Origin: Clostridia bacterium
GTDB lineage: Bacteria > Bacillota_A > Clostridia > UMGS1883
NCBI GenBank assembly: GCA_017467965.1
Contig: JAFUJZ010000010.1
Coordinates: 1 to 64,000, forward strand
Direction: 5' to 3'
DNA: 64,000 nucleotides
Below are positions 28,667 through 36,748 of the stretch, one piece after another (the stretch's first letter is position 1; each line of letters starts with the position of its first letter). The notes beneath the pieces are model-generated. The model was not told the origin of the DNA. It was given only the letters and a program-made list of their open reading frames with translations, and did not search any database. Position numbers and translations under genes: made by a program.

Positions 28667-29368
28667 ATGAAGGCAATTTTATTTGATATGGACGGTACGC
28701 TTCTTCCAATGGATGAAGACGTATTTACAAAAGGATATTTCAAGCTCCTTGCACAAAAACTGTGCCCCTGTGGGATTGAACCCGAAGCTCTTATTGACGC
28801 TGTGTGGGACGGCACAAAGTGTATGTATAAAAATGACGGCAGTAAGACAAACGAACAGGTTTTTTGGAATAGGTTCAGTGAAAAAACAGGTCTTGACAAT
28901 AAACCTTTTTATGACGCATCAAATGATTTTTACCCTAACGAATTTCATCAGGCTAAAAGCTTTGCAAAGGAAAACCCTCTTGCCAAGGTGGCTGTGGAAA
29001 TTGCTCACCAAAAGGCAGACAAGGTTGTGCTTGCAACAAACCCATTGTTTCCTATGACAGGACAAGAAGCACGTATGAGTTGGATGGGGCTTGCTCCGTC
29101 GGACTTTGACCTTGTTACAAGCTATGAAAACTGTTCTTTCACAAAGCCCAATCCCAAGTATTTTGAAAAGGTTTGTGAATATATAGGTGTTGAGCCAAAG
29201 GATTGTCTGATGATAGGCAATAGCGAGGACGAGGATATGCACGCTGCAGCAGCCCTTGGCATAGATACATATCTTGTTGAAGGCTTTGTAAAACCCAGCA
29301 AGGTAAAACCCTATGAGGGCAAGCGTGGCAGTTTTGAGGATATGGTCGAATATTTAAAAACATTATAA
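28667..29368 (+). CDS. HAD-superfamily hydrolase
   Basis: A 233-residue HAD hydrolase with a cap domain. Motif I is LFDMDGTLLPMD, motif II LATNP, the Lys is in FTKPNPKYF, and motif IV is MIGNSEDEDMHAAAALG. These are phosphoglycolate-phosphatase-like or sugar-phosphatase-like features; the substrate cannot be told. The ATG at 28667 has GGGAAGGTGAT upstream; an earlier in-frame ATG at 28649 precedes that site. It lies between two GH105-type genes, so a role in handling a sugar phosphate is possible but unproven. Confidence 0.8.
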   Translation: MKAILFDMDGTLLPMDEDVFTKGYFKLLAQKLCPCGIEPEALIDAVWDGTKCMYKNDGSKTNEQVFWNRFSEKTGLDNKPFYDASNDFYPNEFHQAKSFAKENPLAKVAVEIAHQKADKVVLATNPLFPMTGQEARMSWMGLAPSDFDLVTSYENCSFTKPNPKYFEKVCEYIGVEPKDCLMIGNSEDEDMHAAAALGIDTYLVEGFVKPSKVKPYEGKRGSFEDMVEYLKTL

Positions 29369-29382
29369 AGGAGAGGTATAAA

Positions 29383-30585
29383 ATGGCACTTACGTATGAA
29401 TCCGTAGTTGAAAAAATAAGAAGAGCAGACACTTATTGGCAGAAGAACTTTGACTTTGTTGACTGGAATGGTGGAGCACATCCTGCTTTCTGGGACAAGG
29501 CTGCATACCACACGGGCAACATGGAGGTTTACAAGCTTTTAGGTGACAAGGAACTTTTACAGTACACAATTGACTGGGCGAATTTCTGCAACTGGAAGGG
29601 TAACGATTCAGACGCTGACCCCTCTGAATGGTTCTGGGAATATAATCAGACACAGGGATCTGCCGCTGTTATTTTCGGCGACTGGGAAATCTGCTTCCAG
29701 GTATATATTGACCTTTATAATGCTGGCATTGACGGTGCTACAATTGATAGAGTAATGTATGTTATCAATCATCAGATTGAAAAGGATGTTGACAACTACT
29801 GGTGGTGGGCAGATGCGCTTTACATGGTAATGCCCGTGTTCACAAAGATTTATAAGATGACAGGGGATGAAAAGTACCTTGACGCTCTCTACAAATACTT
29901 CCGCTACGCAAAGGAATTGATGTATGACGGTAAGGGCGGTATTCCCACATCGGCTGACGGCTATACAACAACAGCAAAGATACTTGAGGGTGCGAATTAT
30001 TCAAACCCTGACGATTACAAAAATCTTTTCTTCCGCGATGCAAACTTTGTATACCCCTTAAAGCCCAACCCCGGTCATGAAAATGAAAAGAATTTCTGGG
30101 CAAGAGGTAACGGCTGGGTATTTGCAGGTCTTTGCAAGGTTCTTAGTGATATGCCTACTGACTACAAGCACTATGACGAGTTCCTCACAACCTATAAAGA
30201 AATGGCGCCTGCAATAGCCTCATGTCAGTTGAAGGATAGTGAAGGTAACGGTTTCTGGACACAGAGTATGCTTCAGAATTATCCTACAGGCAATAACAAC
30301 AACGACTACGGCTACGAAACAAGCGGTACAGCCTTCTTTACATATGGCTTCTTCTGGGGTATCAACAACGGTATTTTAGATAAGGAAACTTACCTTGATA
30401 CAGCACTTTCCGGCTGGAAATATCTTAGTGAGGTTGCACTCCACGAAGACGGCAAGGTAGGCTATGTTCAGTACATAGGTTCTAATGCGACCGAAGCTAT
30501 GAGCTATGATACAACACAAAACTTTGGTGTTGGTGCGTTCCTCTTAGCTGCATGTGAAACAGCTCGTTACGTACAGAATAACTAA
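29383..30585 (+). CDS. Cytoplasmic GH105/GH88-type unsaturated uronyl hydrolase
   Basis: A 400-residue single-domain hydrolase without a signal peptide. It aligns end to end with the C-terminal domain of the secreted 1671-residue protein: shared runs include AAYHTGNMEVYKLLGD, WWWADALYMVMPV, KYFRYAKELMYDG, and ending VGYVQ.IGSNAT. The (alpha/alpha)6 family splits unsaturated uronic acids from oligosaccharides (YteR/RhiN-type). GGAGAGG precedes the ATG and the HAD gene is 14 bases upstream, so the two are probably one unit. It would act on imported oligosaccharides, while its paralogue acts outside. Confidence 0.85.
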   Translation: MALTYESVVEKIRRADTYWQKNFDFVDWNGGAHPAFWDKAAYHTGNMEVYKLLGDKELLQYTIDWANFCNWKGNDSDADPSEWFWEYNQTQGSAAVIFGDWEICFQVYIDLYNAGIDGATIDRVMYVINHQIEKDVDNYWWWADALYMVMPVFTKIYKMTGDEKYLDALYKYFRYAKELMYDGKGGIPTSADGYTTTAKILEGANYSNPDDYKNLFFRDANFVYPLKPNPGHENEKNFWARGNGWVFAGLCKVLSDMPTDYKHYDEFLTTYKEMAPAIASCQLKDSEGNGFWTQSMLQNYPTGNNNNDYGYETSGTAFFTYGFFWGINNGILDKETYLDTALSGWKYLSEVALHEDGKVGYVQYIGSNATEAMSYDTTQNFGVGAFLLAACETARYVQNN

Positions 30586-30592
30586 AACTAAC

Positions 30593-30628
30593 AAAAAAGT
30601 CCCGAACATTTTGTTCGGGACTTTTTTT
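30593..30628 (+). terminator. Rho-independent terminator after the cytoplasmic GH105 gene
   Basis: Stem GTCCCGAACA/TGTTCGGGAC (30599-30608 with 30612-30621), extended by A/T pairs and followed by seven T. Confidence 0.93.
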
Positions 30629-30643
30629 GATAAAATTCAAGTA

Positions 30644-30672
30644 TAGACAATTAAAATAGTGTGTGTTATAAT
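30644..30672 (+). promoter_or_regulatory. Strong SigA-type promoter ahead of a structured RNA
   Basis: TAGACA (30644-30649), 17 bases, TATAAT (30667-30672) with a TG extension. Transcription would begin near 30679, at the first bases of the long hairpin. Confidence 0.75.
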
Positions 30673-30677
30673 AAAAA

Positions 30678-30848
30678 TTGCCACACAAGTTAATAATGTA
30701 TCATATAAGATTGGTGTAGTTTTTGTTTTCGGCAAAAATGTACGCTCTTTTTTCGTATACCAATTTTATATGGTTAGAAACTTGTGTGGCAACATGTGGG
30801 CTGTACATTTTTCGGTGTGTGGTCTATATGGCTGCACACTTTTTTATT
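30678..30848 (+). ncRNA. Candidate structured small RNA or leader with long hairpin and pseudoknot
   Basis: The 333-base gap 30586-30918 holds no supported gene. An outer helix pairs 30678-30691 with 30779-30792 (14 bp, perfect), and an inner helix pairs 30702-30715 with 30759-30772 (14 bp, one wobble). In the loop, AAAAATGTAC (30734-30743) is complementary to GTACATTTTT (30803-30812) downstream of the stem, which would form a 10-bp pseudoknot. A 6-bp hairpin (GTGTGT/GCACAC) then precedes a T run at about 30841-30845. It could be an independent RNA or the leader of the gene at 30919. I recognise no known RNA family. Confidence 0.6.
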
Positions 30849-30918
30849 TGTAAGAAGGGAGGATAGTGTAGCAATAACAAAGCTTGCAGCCTAAAAATAT
30901 ACGAAAGAAGGAATAAAT

Positions 30919-31371
30919 ATGTTTACTAACACAATGATGGGACATTTGCACTGCCCTCAGTGCAAAGCGACGACTATTTCACCTGTTACCGAGTCAAGTG
31001 TTAACGGTGCTTTTACAACAGGCAGAGGACATATGGCTGCAACAACAGTTTCCAACACTCACAGAAATTATTGGATGTGTTCTACTTGCGGAACAAAATT
31101 CCGTAATATTCAGAACCTTGAGGAAGAAATTGCAAAAACAAAGAAAAATCCTATAATCTGTGCAGTAGTGGCTGTTATTGCTGCAATTTTGTGTATAGAT
31201 TGTGTCTTCAAGATAATAGGAAATCCGTTTTTGATTTTCTTTGCAGGATCTTTTGCTTTTGTTTGTGCTATAACTGCAATAGTATGTCTCTGCTTTGTAT
31301 TTGTATATAACGGCAGATTGAAAAAGATGAAAAACGAGTTAGAGTATCTCAAATTTAACTGCTTTAACTAA
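30919..31371 (+). CDS. Small zinc-ribbon membrane protein of unknown function
   Basis: A 150-residue protein with an N-terminal zinc ribbon (HCPQC near residue 13 and MCSTCG near residue 54), a short basic/acidic helix, two transmembrane segments (about 79-98 and 103-127) and a short charged tail. No function is recognised. GAAGGA precedes the ATG. Its only upstream promoter appears to be that of the structured RNA at 30644-30672, so the RNA may be its leader. A shared terminator separates it from the convergent PstS-like gene. Confidence 0.7.
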   Translation: MFTNTMMGHLHCPQCKATTISPVTESSVNGAFTTGRGHMAATTVSNTHRNYWMCSTCGTKFRNIQNLEEEIAKTKKNPIICAVVAVIAAILCIDCVFKIIGNPFLIFFAGSFAFVCAITAIVCLCFVFVYNGRLKKMKNELEYLKFNCFN

Positions 31372-31374
31372 GAA

Positions 31375-31410
31375 AAAAAGCTGATGAAACATTTGTTTCA
31401 TCAGCTTTTT
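31375..31410. terminator. Bidirectional terminator between convergent genes
   Basis: A 16-bp stem (31375-31390 with 31395-31410) with a 4-base loop and A/T runs on both sides. It serves the zinc-ribbon gene on the plus strand and the PstS-like gene on the minus strand. Confidence 0.9.
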
Positions 31411-31411
31411 C

Positions 31412-32353
31412 TTAGTTTACGGGGACATAGCCGGCATCTTCAATTATTTTGCTGCCTCTTTCTGAGAGCACCAGTTCAACCCATTTTTTTGTATTTTCAT
31501 CGGCATCCGACCTTGTTACGATAAATCCGTTGGTGAAAATTGGGTATTCGCCGTTTTTAATTGTTTCGATTGTAGGCTTAACGCCGTCTATTGAAAGCAT
31601 TTTGATTGTGTCACGCTTGTACATTGTGTTTACATAGTAAAAGTAGGAATATCCAATAGCGTCCTTGGCATTGTTATACTCAGCTACCGCGTCAATCAAT
31701 TCGCCCATTTCGCTCTGTACTTGCTCAAGAGGCGGCTGCATAATGGTTTTATCCTTCATAACCAAACTGAGCATTGCCGTCTGACTGCCTGAGCCGATAG
31801 GTCTCTGATAGGGAATAATAGAAGCATCCTCACCGCCTACCTCCGACCAATTGGTAATTTCGCCTGTGTAGATTTTCTGTACCTGGTCAAAGGTGAGGTT
31901 GTCGACATCATTTTCGCTGTTTACGATAAAAACAAAGGCGGAGCTTGTAGCAGGGATAATATTTAATTCAACACCTTGCGCCTTGGCGTAAAGCTTATCC
32001 TCTTCGCTGATTTCCGCAGCAAAGATTACATCAACCTTGCCGTCAATCAGGTTATGATAAACCTCACTTGAACGTGTTGTGGTGTATTCAAAGTCTAAAT
32101 CAGCCTCGGGGATACCCAAAAAGTCAGATGCTATTGAATCTACAAGCGGATGAATAGCAAGGGATGCGTCAACTGTAGGATAGTTATCAAGGGTGAAAAC
32201 ACTCTCGGGTTTGTCGGGTGTGTCAACCTTGGGTTCGGTGGGGGGCGTGGGGGTGTTTTCTGGTGCGGTTGATGATTTGTACCACCACACACAGCCGATA
32301 GCAATTAAAAGCATAATAACCACGGCTGTAACAATTGCAATAGTTTTTTTCAT
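31412..32353 (-). CDS. PstS-like substrate-binding protein, membrane-anchored
   Basis: A 313-residue exported protein. The N-terminus has a hydrophobic segment ending AIGC (C21), a possible lipobox, followed by a Pro/Thr-rich linker. The rest has the periplasmic-binding-protein type II fold of phosphate-binding proteins: AIHPLVDSIAS, FAAEISEEDKLYA, the PstS-type IYTGEITNWSEVGG and RPIGSGSQTAM. Phosphate or another anion is the likely ligand. No pstC, pstA, pstB or phoU is in the window, so it may be a sensor or orphan binding protein. It lies 15 bases after the DUF3298-like gene. Confidence 0.8.
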   Translation of the reverse strand: MKKTIAIVTAVVIMLLIAIGCVWWYKSSTAPENTPTPPTEPKVDTPDKPESVFTLDNYPTVDASLAIHPLVDSIASDFLGIPEADLDFEYTTTRSSEVYHNLIDGKVDVIFAAEISEEDKLYAKAQGVELNIIPATSSAFVFIVNSENDVDNLTFDQVQKIYTGEITNWSEVGGEDASIIPYQRPIGSGSQTAMLSLVMKDKTIMQPPLEQVQSEMGELIDAVAEYNNAKDAIGYSYFYYVNTMYKRDTIKMLSIDGVKPTIETIKNGEYPIFTNGFIVTRSDADENTKKWVELVLSERGSKIIEDAGYVPVN

Positions 32354-32368
32354 TACGTTATCCTCCTG

Positions 32369-33913
32369 TCAGTCAAAAATTTTAAGCAATGATTTGTCAA
32401 AGTTGTCGAGCCGCATTGTAACCGTGTAGTCTTCCCATGATGGGAAGGAGGCTATAATCTTTGTATACTCTAACTTGAGCGACATTTCATCAATAAGAGA
32501 GTCGATATCCTTAGGCAAATTATTTTGATAGGATAATCTTTCCCGGACAAGCTCTTCGATAGAATTAATAGCTGTCTCGTCATCAAAGAATAAGTCCTTT
32601 ACGGAAGTATATTCTTCGCCAGTGATATAGTTATAAAGATAAGAAGTAGTCTTAGTTTCAAGATGTACGCCTTCGGGCAATTCGTCCTCGAAAAGATAAG
32701 CACCGCCACGCATAGCAAAATACTCATAGCGATAGGTTTCGGTGATTAAATCCTTGAAGGATTCTTCATACACTTTAAGTGGCATTGAATAAATATATAC
32801 GGAGTTACTTATATTTACAAGGTTTGAAAACGTATTATACCATGTTCCGTTTTCGTACTTTGAATCTACATAAAGATTGCTGTTTGGCTTGAACAATACC
32901 ATGTAGAAGGTATCGGGATTATTTTGCGCCTTCTTGCGGTAGTCCTTGATGAGTTCATAGAACTTTTCGTACATATTCTCTTTAAGCTCGGTATACTTTT
33001 CTACCTTTTCTTCGTCAAAGCCTTCTTCGTTTCGGGGAATATAGTCATGACCTGCGGTAAAGTCGTACCACATATTGTCTTCTAAATATCCGTATTCAAT
33101 TTGCTCAAATATATCATACTGGCATGGTGAGCAGGTGAAAAGATTTTTGAAGTTTTCGTATTCGCCTGTATAAAGCTCATCCTCGGTAAGAAATTTTGAA
33201 TAAATAGTTATACTGTCATGATAATCAATCATTCGTGCGTCTGCCATGCTGTCGCCGGAGTAAAATAGTATTGATACCGGGCTGAATGCAAATCTTTTGT
33301 TGTCGGATTCCATGTAGGATTTAACGAGCTTTACAAGCTTTTCTTCATTGGGAGAAACGATAAAAGTTTCGCTGTCATAGTTGCCGTACATTACAGTCGA
33401 TTTATAAAAGCTTGAACGAACTATGTCCAAAAGGTCTGTATCTTTAAAAAACAAATCCTCAAGCTTGAGTTCACTGCCGTCTATAAGATTGTAGTTAAAA
33501 TAAACGATGTCACTGTAGGGCTGATAATCAAACCCTACGTTAAATGATATTGAAACAACGTTCGAAAAATTTGCATATGTGTAAAAATTTGCGTAGTTTA
33601 TAGCGTCATGTTTGTCAAGGAGCTGATGTGCTTTAGCGTACATATCATCGTTGATTTTCTTTTGAACAGATGTATCCTTAAGGCCTTTAATTTGGGGTAT
33701 AGATATTTCCACATCTCCGATTTTTTCAGTCAGTGAATCAATCAAAATGGGGTTTGTGTCGTATGTGCCGTAAAGGTCAATCGGTTTTTCAACCGGAATA
33801 AAGGCAGTGGGAGGGGCAGGCTGGTTTTGAGATATACTCCAATAGGTTATGCCAATGCAAACTGCCGCAAAAACAAATACAATGCAGGTAAGTATAATAA
33901 TGAGCTTTTTCAT
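32369..33913 (-). CDS. Membrane-anchored DUF3298-like extracellular protein
   Basis: A 514-residue protein with one N-terminal membrane segment (MKKLIIILTCIVFVFAAVCIG) and a large outer part. The stretch at about residues 50-145 (IPQIKGLKDTSVQKKINDDM and YFNYNLIDGSELKLEDLF) resembles the DUF3298/DUF4163 fold of anti-sigma factor RsiV and related proteins; a similar pattern recurs near the C-terminus (SYLYNYITGEEYTSVKDLFF). No catalytic motif is recognised. The ATG at 33913 has AAGGAG upstream; the frame stays open to 34000 but that region holds the upstream terminator. Confidence 0.7.
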   Translation of the reverse strand: MKKLIIILTCIVFVFAAVCIGITYWSISQNQPAPPTAFIPVEKPIDLYGTYDTNPILIDSLTEKIGDVEISIPQIKGLKDTSVQKKINDDMYAKAHQLLDKHDAINYANFYTYANFSNVVSISFNVGFDYQPYSDIVYFNYNLIDGSELKLEDLFFKDTDLLDIVRSSFYKSTVMYGNYDSETFIVSPNEEKLVKLVKSYMESDNKRFAFSPVSILFYSGDSMADARMIDYHDSITIYSKFLTEDELYTGEYENFKNLFTCSPCQYDIFEQIEYGYLEDNMWYDFTAGHDYIPRNEEGFDEEKVEKYTELKENMYEKFYELIKDYRKKAQNNPDTFYMVLFKPNSNLYVDSKYENGTWYNTFSNLVNISNSVYIYSMPLKVYEESFKDLITETYRYEYFAMRGGAYLFEDELPEGVHLETKTTSYLYNYITGEEYTSVKDLFFDDETAINSIEELVRERLSYQNNLPKDIDSLIDEMSLKLEYTKIIASFPSWEDYTVTMRLDNFDKSLLKIFD

Positions 33914-33940
33914 GTTAATCAACTCCTTAAACTTGCGAAT

Positions 33941-33968
33941 AAAAAACGGCATCTGCCACGCAGATGCC
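33941..33968 (-). terminator. Rho-independent terminator after the sugar ABC ATPase gene
   Basis: On the minus strand, GGCATCTGC/GCAGATGCC (9 bp, 33960-33968 with 33948-33956) is followed by GTTTTTT. A smaller GCGC hairpin lies at about 33978-33994. It separates the ATPase from the DUF3298-like gene, which has no obvious promoter of its own, so partial read-through is likely. Confidence 0.85.
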
Positions 33969-34003
33969 ATTTTGGGTCTGCGCCTTTTGCGCAGTTGCAT
34001 TTT

Positions 34004-35122
34004 TTAGTTTGTGATAACTCTTTCTGTTTCCTTGTCGAAAAGGTGAATCTTTTCGGGGTCGAAAGCAACCTTGATAACGTCGCCGCGGCGAGCTGTTGTT
34101 GTGGGCTTAACGCGAGCTGTCATGTTGATGCCGTCGATTGTAAGGAAGAGGAATGTTTCAGCACCCATCATTTCTGTTACGTCAACAGATGCTTCAACAA
34201 TGTTACCTGCGTACTTTTCAAGAGAATCAGCATCATCGTAAAGGTCTTCGGGACGGATACCAAGAGTAACAACCTTACCTACATAACCGTCTTCAACAAC
34301 CTTAGCTGCTCTTTCAGCAGAAAGCTTAATCTGCTTGCCTTCGCCAAATTCAACGCATACGCCGTCGTTGCCGTTCTTGATAACCTTAGCTTCGCAGAAG
34401 TTCATCTGGGGAGATCCGATGAAGCCTGCTACGAATACGTTGCAAGGATCATCATAAAGTGTCTGAGGAGTATCAACCTGCTGGATGAAACCGTCCTTCA
34501 TAACAACGATTCTTGTACCCATTGTCATAGCTTCTGTCTGGTCATGAGTAACGTAGATGAATGTTGTCTGGAGTCTCTGGTGGAGCTTTGTGATTTCAGT
34601 TCTCATCTGTACACGAAGCTTAGCATCGAGGTTGGAGAGAGGTTCGTCCATCAAGAATACCTTGGGTTCACGAACGATAGCACGACCGAGCGCAACTCTC
34701 TGTCTCTGACCACCGGAAAGAGCCTTAGGCTTTCTTTCGAGAAGATGTTCAATATCAAGGATACGAGCTGCTTCATGAACTCTCTTGTTGATTTCTTCCT
34801 TGGGAGTCTTACGAAGCTTAAGACCGAATGCCATGTTTTCAAATACGGACATATGAGGATAAAGAGCATAGTTCTGGAAAACCATTGCAATATCTCTGTC
34901 CTTGGGAGCGATGTCGTTAACGAGACGATCGCCGATGTAAAGTTCGCCTTCTGTGATTTCTTCCAAACCTGCAATCATACGGAGAGTTGTGGACTTACCG
35001 CAACCGGAAGGACCAACCATGATGATGAATTCCTTATCCTTGATTTCAAGATTGAAGTCATGTACGGCTGTTACACCGCCGGGATATCTCTTGTAAATGT
35101 GCTTAAGTGACAAACTTGCCAT
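34004..35122 (-). CDS. msmX: Sugar ABC transporter ATP-binding protein, MsmX/UgpC type
   Basis: A 372-residue ATPase of the CUT1 carbohydrate-import class. Walker [10 protein letters not shown], signature [14 protein letters not shown], Walker [13 protein letters not shown] and the switch His in THDQ are intact, followed by a C-terminal TOBE/regulatory domain (about 240-372). No permease or binding protein gene is nearby. Such lone ATPases often serve several sugar importers, as MsmX does in Bacillus. It has its own promoter at 35180-35208 and AGGAGG before the ATG. Confidence 0.9.
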   Translation of the reverse strand: MASLSLKHIYKRYPGGVTAVHDFNLEIKDKEFIIMVGPSGCGKSTTLRMIAGLEEITEGELYIGDRLVNDIAPKDRDIAMVFQNYALYPHMSVFENMAFGLKLRKTPKEEINKRVHEAARILDIEHLLERKPKALSGGQRQRVALGRAIVREPKVFLMDEPLSNLDAKLRVQMRTEITKLHQRLQTTFIYVTHDQTEAMTMGTRIVVMKDGFIQQVDTPQTLYDDPCNVFVAGFIGSPQMNFCEAKVIKNGNDGVCVEFGEGKQIKLSAERAAKVVEDGYVGKVVTLGIRPEDLYDDADSLEKYAGNIVEASVDVTEMMGAETFLFLTIDGINMTARVKPTTTARRGDVIKVAFDPEKIHLFDKETERVITN

Positions 35123-35147
35123 GAATAATTACCTCCTAAAATTTAAA

Positions 35148-35163
35148 AGCAGTATGTACTGCT
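35148..35163. promoter_or_regulatory. 16-bp palindrome in the msmX leader, candidate operator
   Basis: AGCAGTA and TACTGCT (7+2+7 bases) form an inverted repeat about 10-25 bases downstream of the predicted msmX transcription start. A repressor site or a small RNA hairpin are both possible. Confidence 0.5.
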
Positions 35164-35179
35164 CATATCTTATACATGT

Positions 35180-35208
35180 AGTATAGCACAAACAAAAGTT
35201 TTTGCCTA
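35180..35208 (-). promoter_or_regulatory. Promoter of the sugar ABC ATPase gene
   Basis: On the minus strand TAGGCA (35203-35208), 17 bases, TATACT (35180-35185) with a TG extension. Confidence 0.65.
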
Positions 35209-35278
35209 TGCACCAAATCACCAAAATTGAAAAATTATATTTGTGACTATTGTATAGAAAACAGTCCTTGACAGGCCA

Positions 35279-35959
35279 TTAAAGCTCGCCGCCAATTATG
35301 TCAACCTCTTCTTTTGTCAAAAAACGATACTCCCCAAGCCCCAATGACGGGTCAAGCGGAAGCGATGCAAAGGATATTCTCTTTAAATATATTACCTTGT
35401 TGCCCACACTTTCAAACATCTTTTTGACCTGGTGAAATTTTCCCTCCACAATTGTGATAACACATTCACGCTCATTTTGCTGTTCAATTTTTGAAGGTCG
35501 GGTTACATAACCGCCTATGTCAACCCCTCGCTCAATTGTAAGCTTGTCCGAATCGGAAAGCGGCTTTTCAAGACGGGCAAAATATTCCTTGCCCACTTTT
35601 TTTGAAGGAGAGAGTAGGTTGTGGGCTGTTTGTCCGTCGTTTGTGAGGAGCAAAAAGCCCTCGGTGTCAATATCGAGTCTGCCTGCAGGAAAAAGGTCAT
35701 ATCGGGCAAAGTTTTCAGGCAACAAATCCAAAACGGTTTTTTGCCGTTTGTCATCGGTTGCGCTGATGTAGCCTTGGGGCTTATTCATCATAAGGTAAAT
35801 AAACTTTTTGTATTCAACCTTTTTGCCGTCTACAAAAAGCTCATCTTCTTCACTTACGTTTGCGCCTGCATCCTTTATTATTACCCCGTTAACGGAAACG
35901 AGCCCCTTTTTTATTAAATTTTTTGATTCCTTCCGTGTGATACCTATTGCATCTGACAC
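35279..35959 (-). CDS. RsuA-family pseudouridine synthase with a displaced start
   Basis: A 226-residue small-subunit-type rRNA pseudouridine synthase: S4 domain at the N-terminus, KPQGYISA, the catalytic GRLDIDTEGFLLLTND (Asp near residue 95) and GKFHQVKKM. The usual family start is M-RLDKL-. Here RLDKL is encoded in frame just upstream of the first legal start (GTG at 35959), and the codon before it (35975-35977) is AGG, not ATG, although AGGAG at 35985-35989 lies seven bases before it. Either the start was mutated or misread, or translation begins at GTG with a clipped S4 domain. Confidence 0.85.
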   Translation of the reverse strand: MSDAIGITRKESKNLIKKGLVSVNGVIIKDAGANVSEEDELFVDGKKVEYKKFIYLMMNKPQGYISATDDKRQKTVLDLLPENFARYDLFPAGRLDIDTEGFLLLTNDGQTAHNLLSPSKKVGKEYFARLEKPLSDSDKLTIERGVDIGGYVTRPSKIEQQNERECVITIVEGKFHQVKKMFESVGNKVIYLKRISFASLPLDPSLGLGEYRFLTKEEVDIIGGEL

Positions 35960-36000
35960 AAGCTTATCTAATCTCCTGCTGTTTCTCCTGTGGGTTTAGT

Positions 36001-36363
36001 TTACATCAGCGGAGTCATGAAACCATCCAGATTTACACTGGATATATCTCCGCCGATAATTTCGCCCTTGTATACTATAATATTTGCATTTGCCTTTCCG
36101 AAGGGATGATTTGTAAGAGAATATGTATACATGGTGCACGTTTTTCCCTTGAAGGGAGCAAGGTTATAGCCTGCCTCCTTCTGGATTTCGTTGTAATTAT
36201 TATACACCATATCAAACTCAATTGGAAGTGTAAATGTTTTTTTGGTGTATTCTTCTTCAAAGTCATAGTCCAAAGAAGACAGAAACGAGGTCAAGTCGGG
36301 CTTGGTGAAGGCAGAGAGTATTAAAATAGAAGCAAGAATAAAAAGAAATATCAATTTTTTCAT
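36001..36363 (-). CDS. Secreted DUF4830-like protein
   Basis: A 120-residue protein with an N-terminal signal or anchor segment (MKKLIFLFILASILILSAF). The mature part has the pattern I associate with DUF4830: YNEIQKEAGYNLAPFKGK, then a YTYSL strand, and the ending IIGGDISSVNLDGFMTPL. No function is known. It is 11 bases upstream of the ribosome site of the RsuA-type gene, so the two are probably co-transcribed. Confidence 0.7.
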   Translation of the reverse strand: MKKLIFLFILASILILSAFTKPDLTSFLSSLDYDFEEEYTKKTFTLPIEFDMVYNNYNEIQKEAGYNLAPFKGKTCTMYTYSLTNHPFGKANANIIVYKGEIIGGDISSVNLDGFMTPLM

Positions 36364-36411
36364 ATTAAACTATATGCAGAGGTACTTTGCTCTTATTCCT
36401 GCAATGCTGAC

Positions 36412-36445
36412 AAAAAAATAAAAGCACCTGCATTGCAGATGCTTT
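36412..36445 (-). terminator. Terminator after rpsR
   Basis: On the minus strand AAAGCATCTGC/GCAGGTGCTTT forms an 11-bp stem with one wobble, followed by a T-rich run (plus-strand A run at 36412-36422). Confidence 0.85.
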
Positions 36446-36484
36446 TGAATTTTTTTGTGGTCTGCGCGTTTAGCGACAGTGTTT

Positions 36485-36730
36485 TTAGTCAGCGCTGTAA
36501 GGAATAAGAGCGATATGTCTTGCTCTCTTGATAGCTGTTGTAAGCTGTCTCTGGTGCTTAGCGCATGTACCTGTGATTCTTCTGGGAAGAATCTTTGCTC
36601 TTTCGGATACGAAGCGACGAAGCTTTGCTACGTCCTTGTAATCAATATGAAGAACCTTATCGGCACAGAACTGGCAAACCTTCTTCTTAGCCTTACGGTT
36701 TCTGAATGTCTTTTCGGACTTTTCTGTCAT
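36485..36730 (-). CDS. rpsR: 30S ribosomal protein S18
   Basis: An 81-residue basic protein with the S18 core [45 protein letters not shown]. It pairs with S6 on the 30S platform. Third gene of the rpsF-ssb-rpsR operon, 18 bases after ssb. The CxxC and later Cys suggest a zinc-binding form. Confidence 0.97.
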   Translation of the reverse strand: MTEKSEKTFRNRKAKKKVCQFCADKVLHIDYKDVAKLRRFVSERAKILPRRITGTCAKHQRQLTTAIKRARHIALIPYSAD

Positions 36731-36748
36731 AGCTGTATACCTCCCTTT

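Noticed and set aside
30678..30848. 6S RNA or tmRNA
   Set aside because: The long hairpin suggested 6S RNA, but there is no central open bubble of the right size; tmRNA ends and a tag frame are absent.
30659..30853. 64-codon open frame across the structured RNA region
   Set aside because: It starts at a GTG without a ribosome site and runs through both arms of the inverted repeat; the pairing explains the sequence better than coding.
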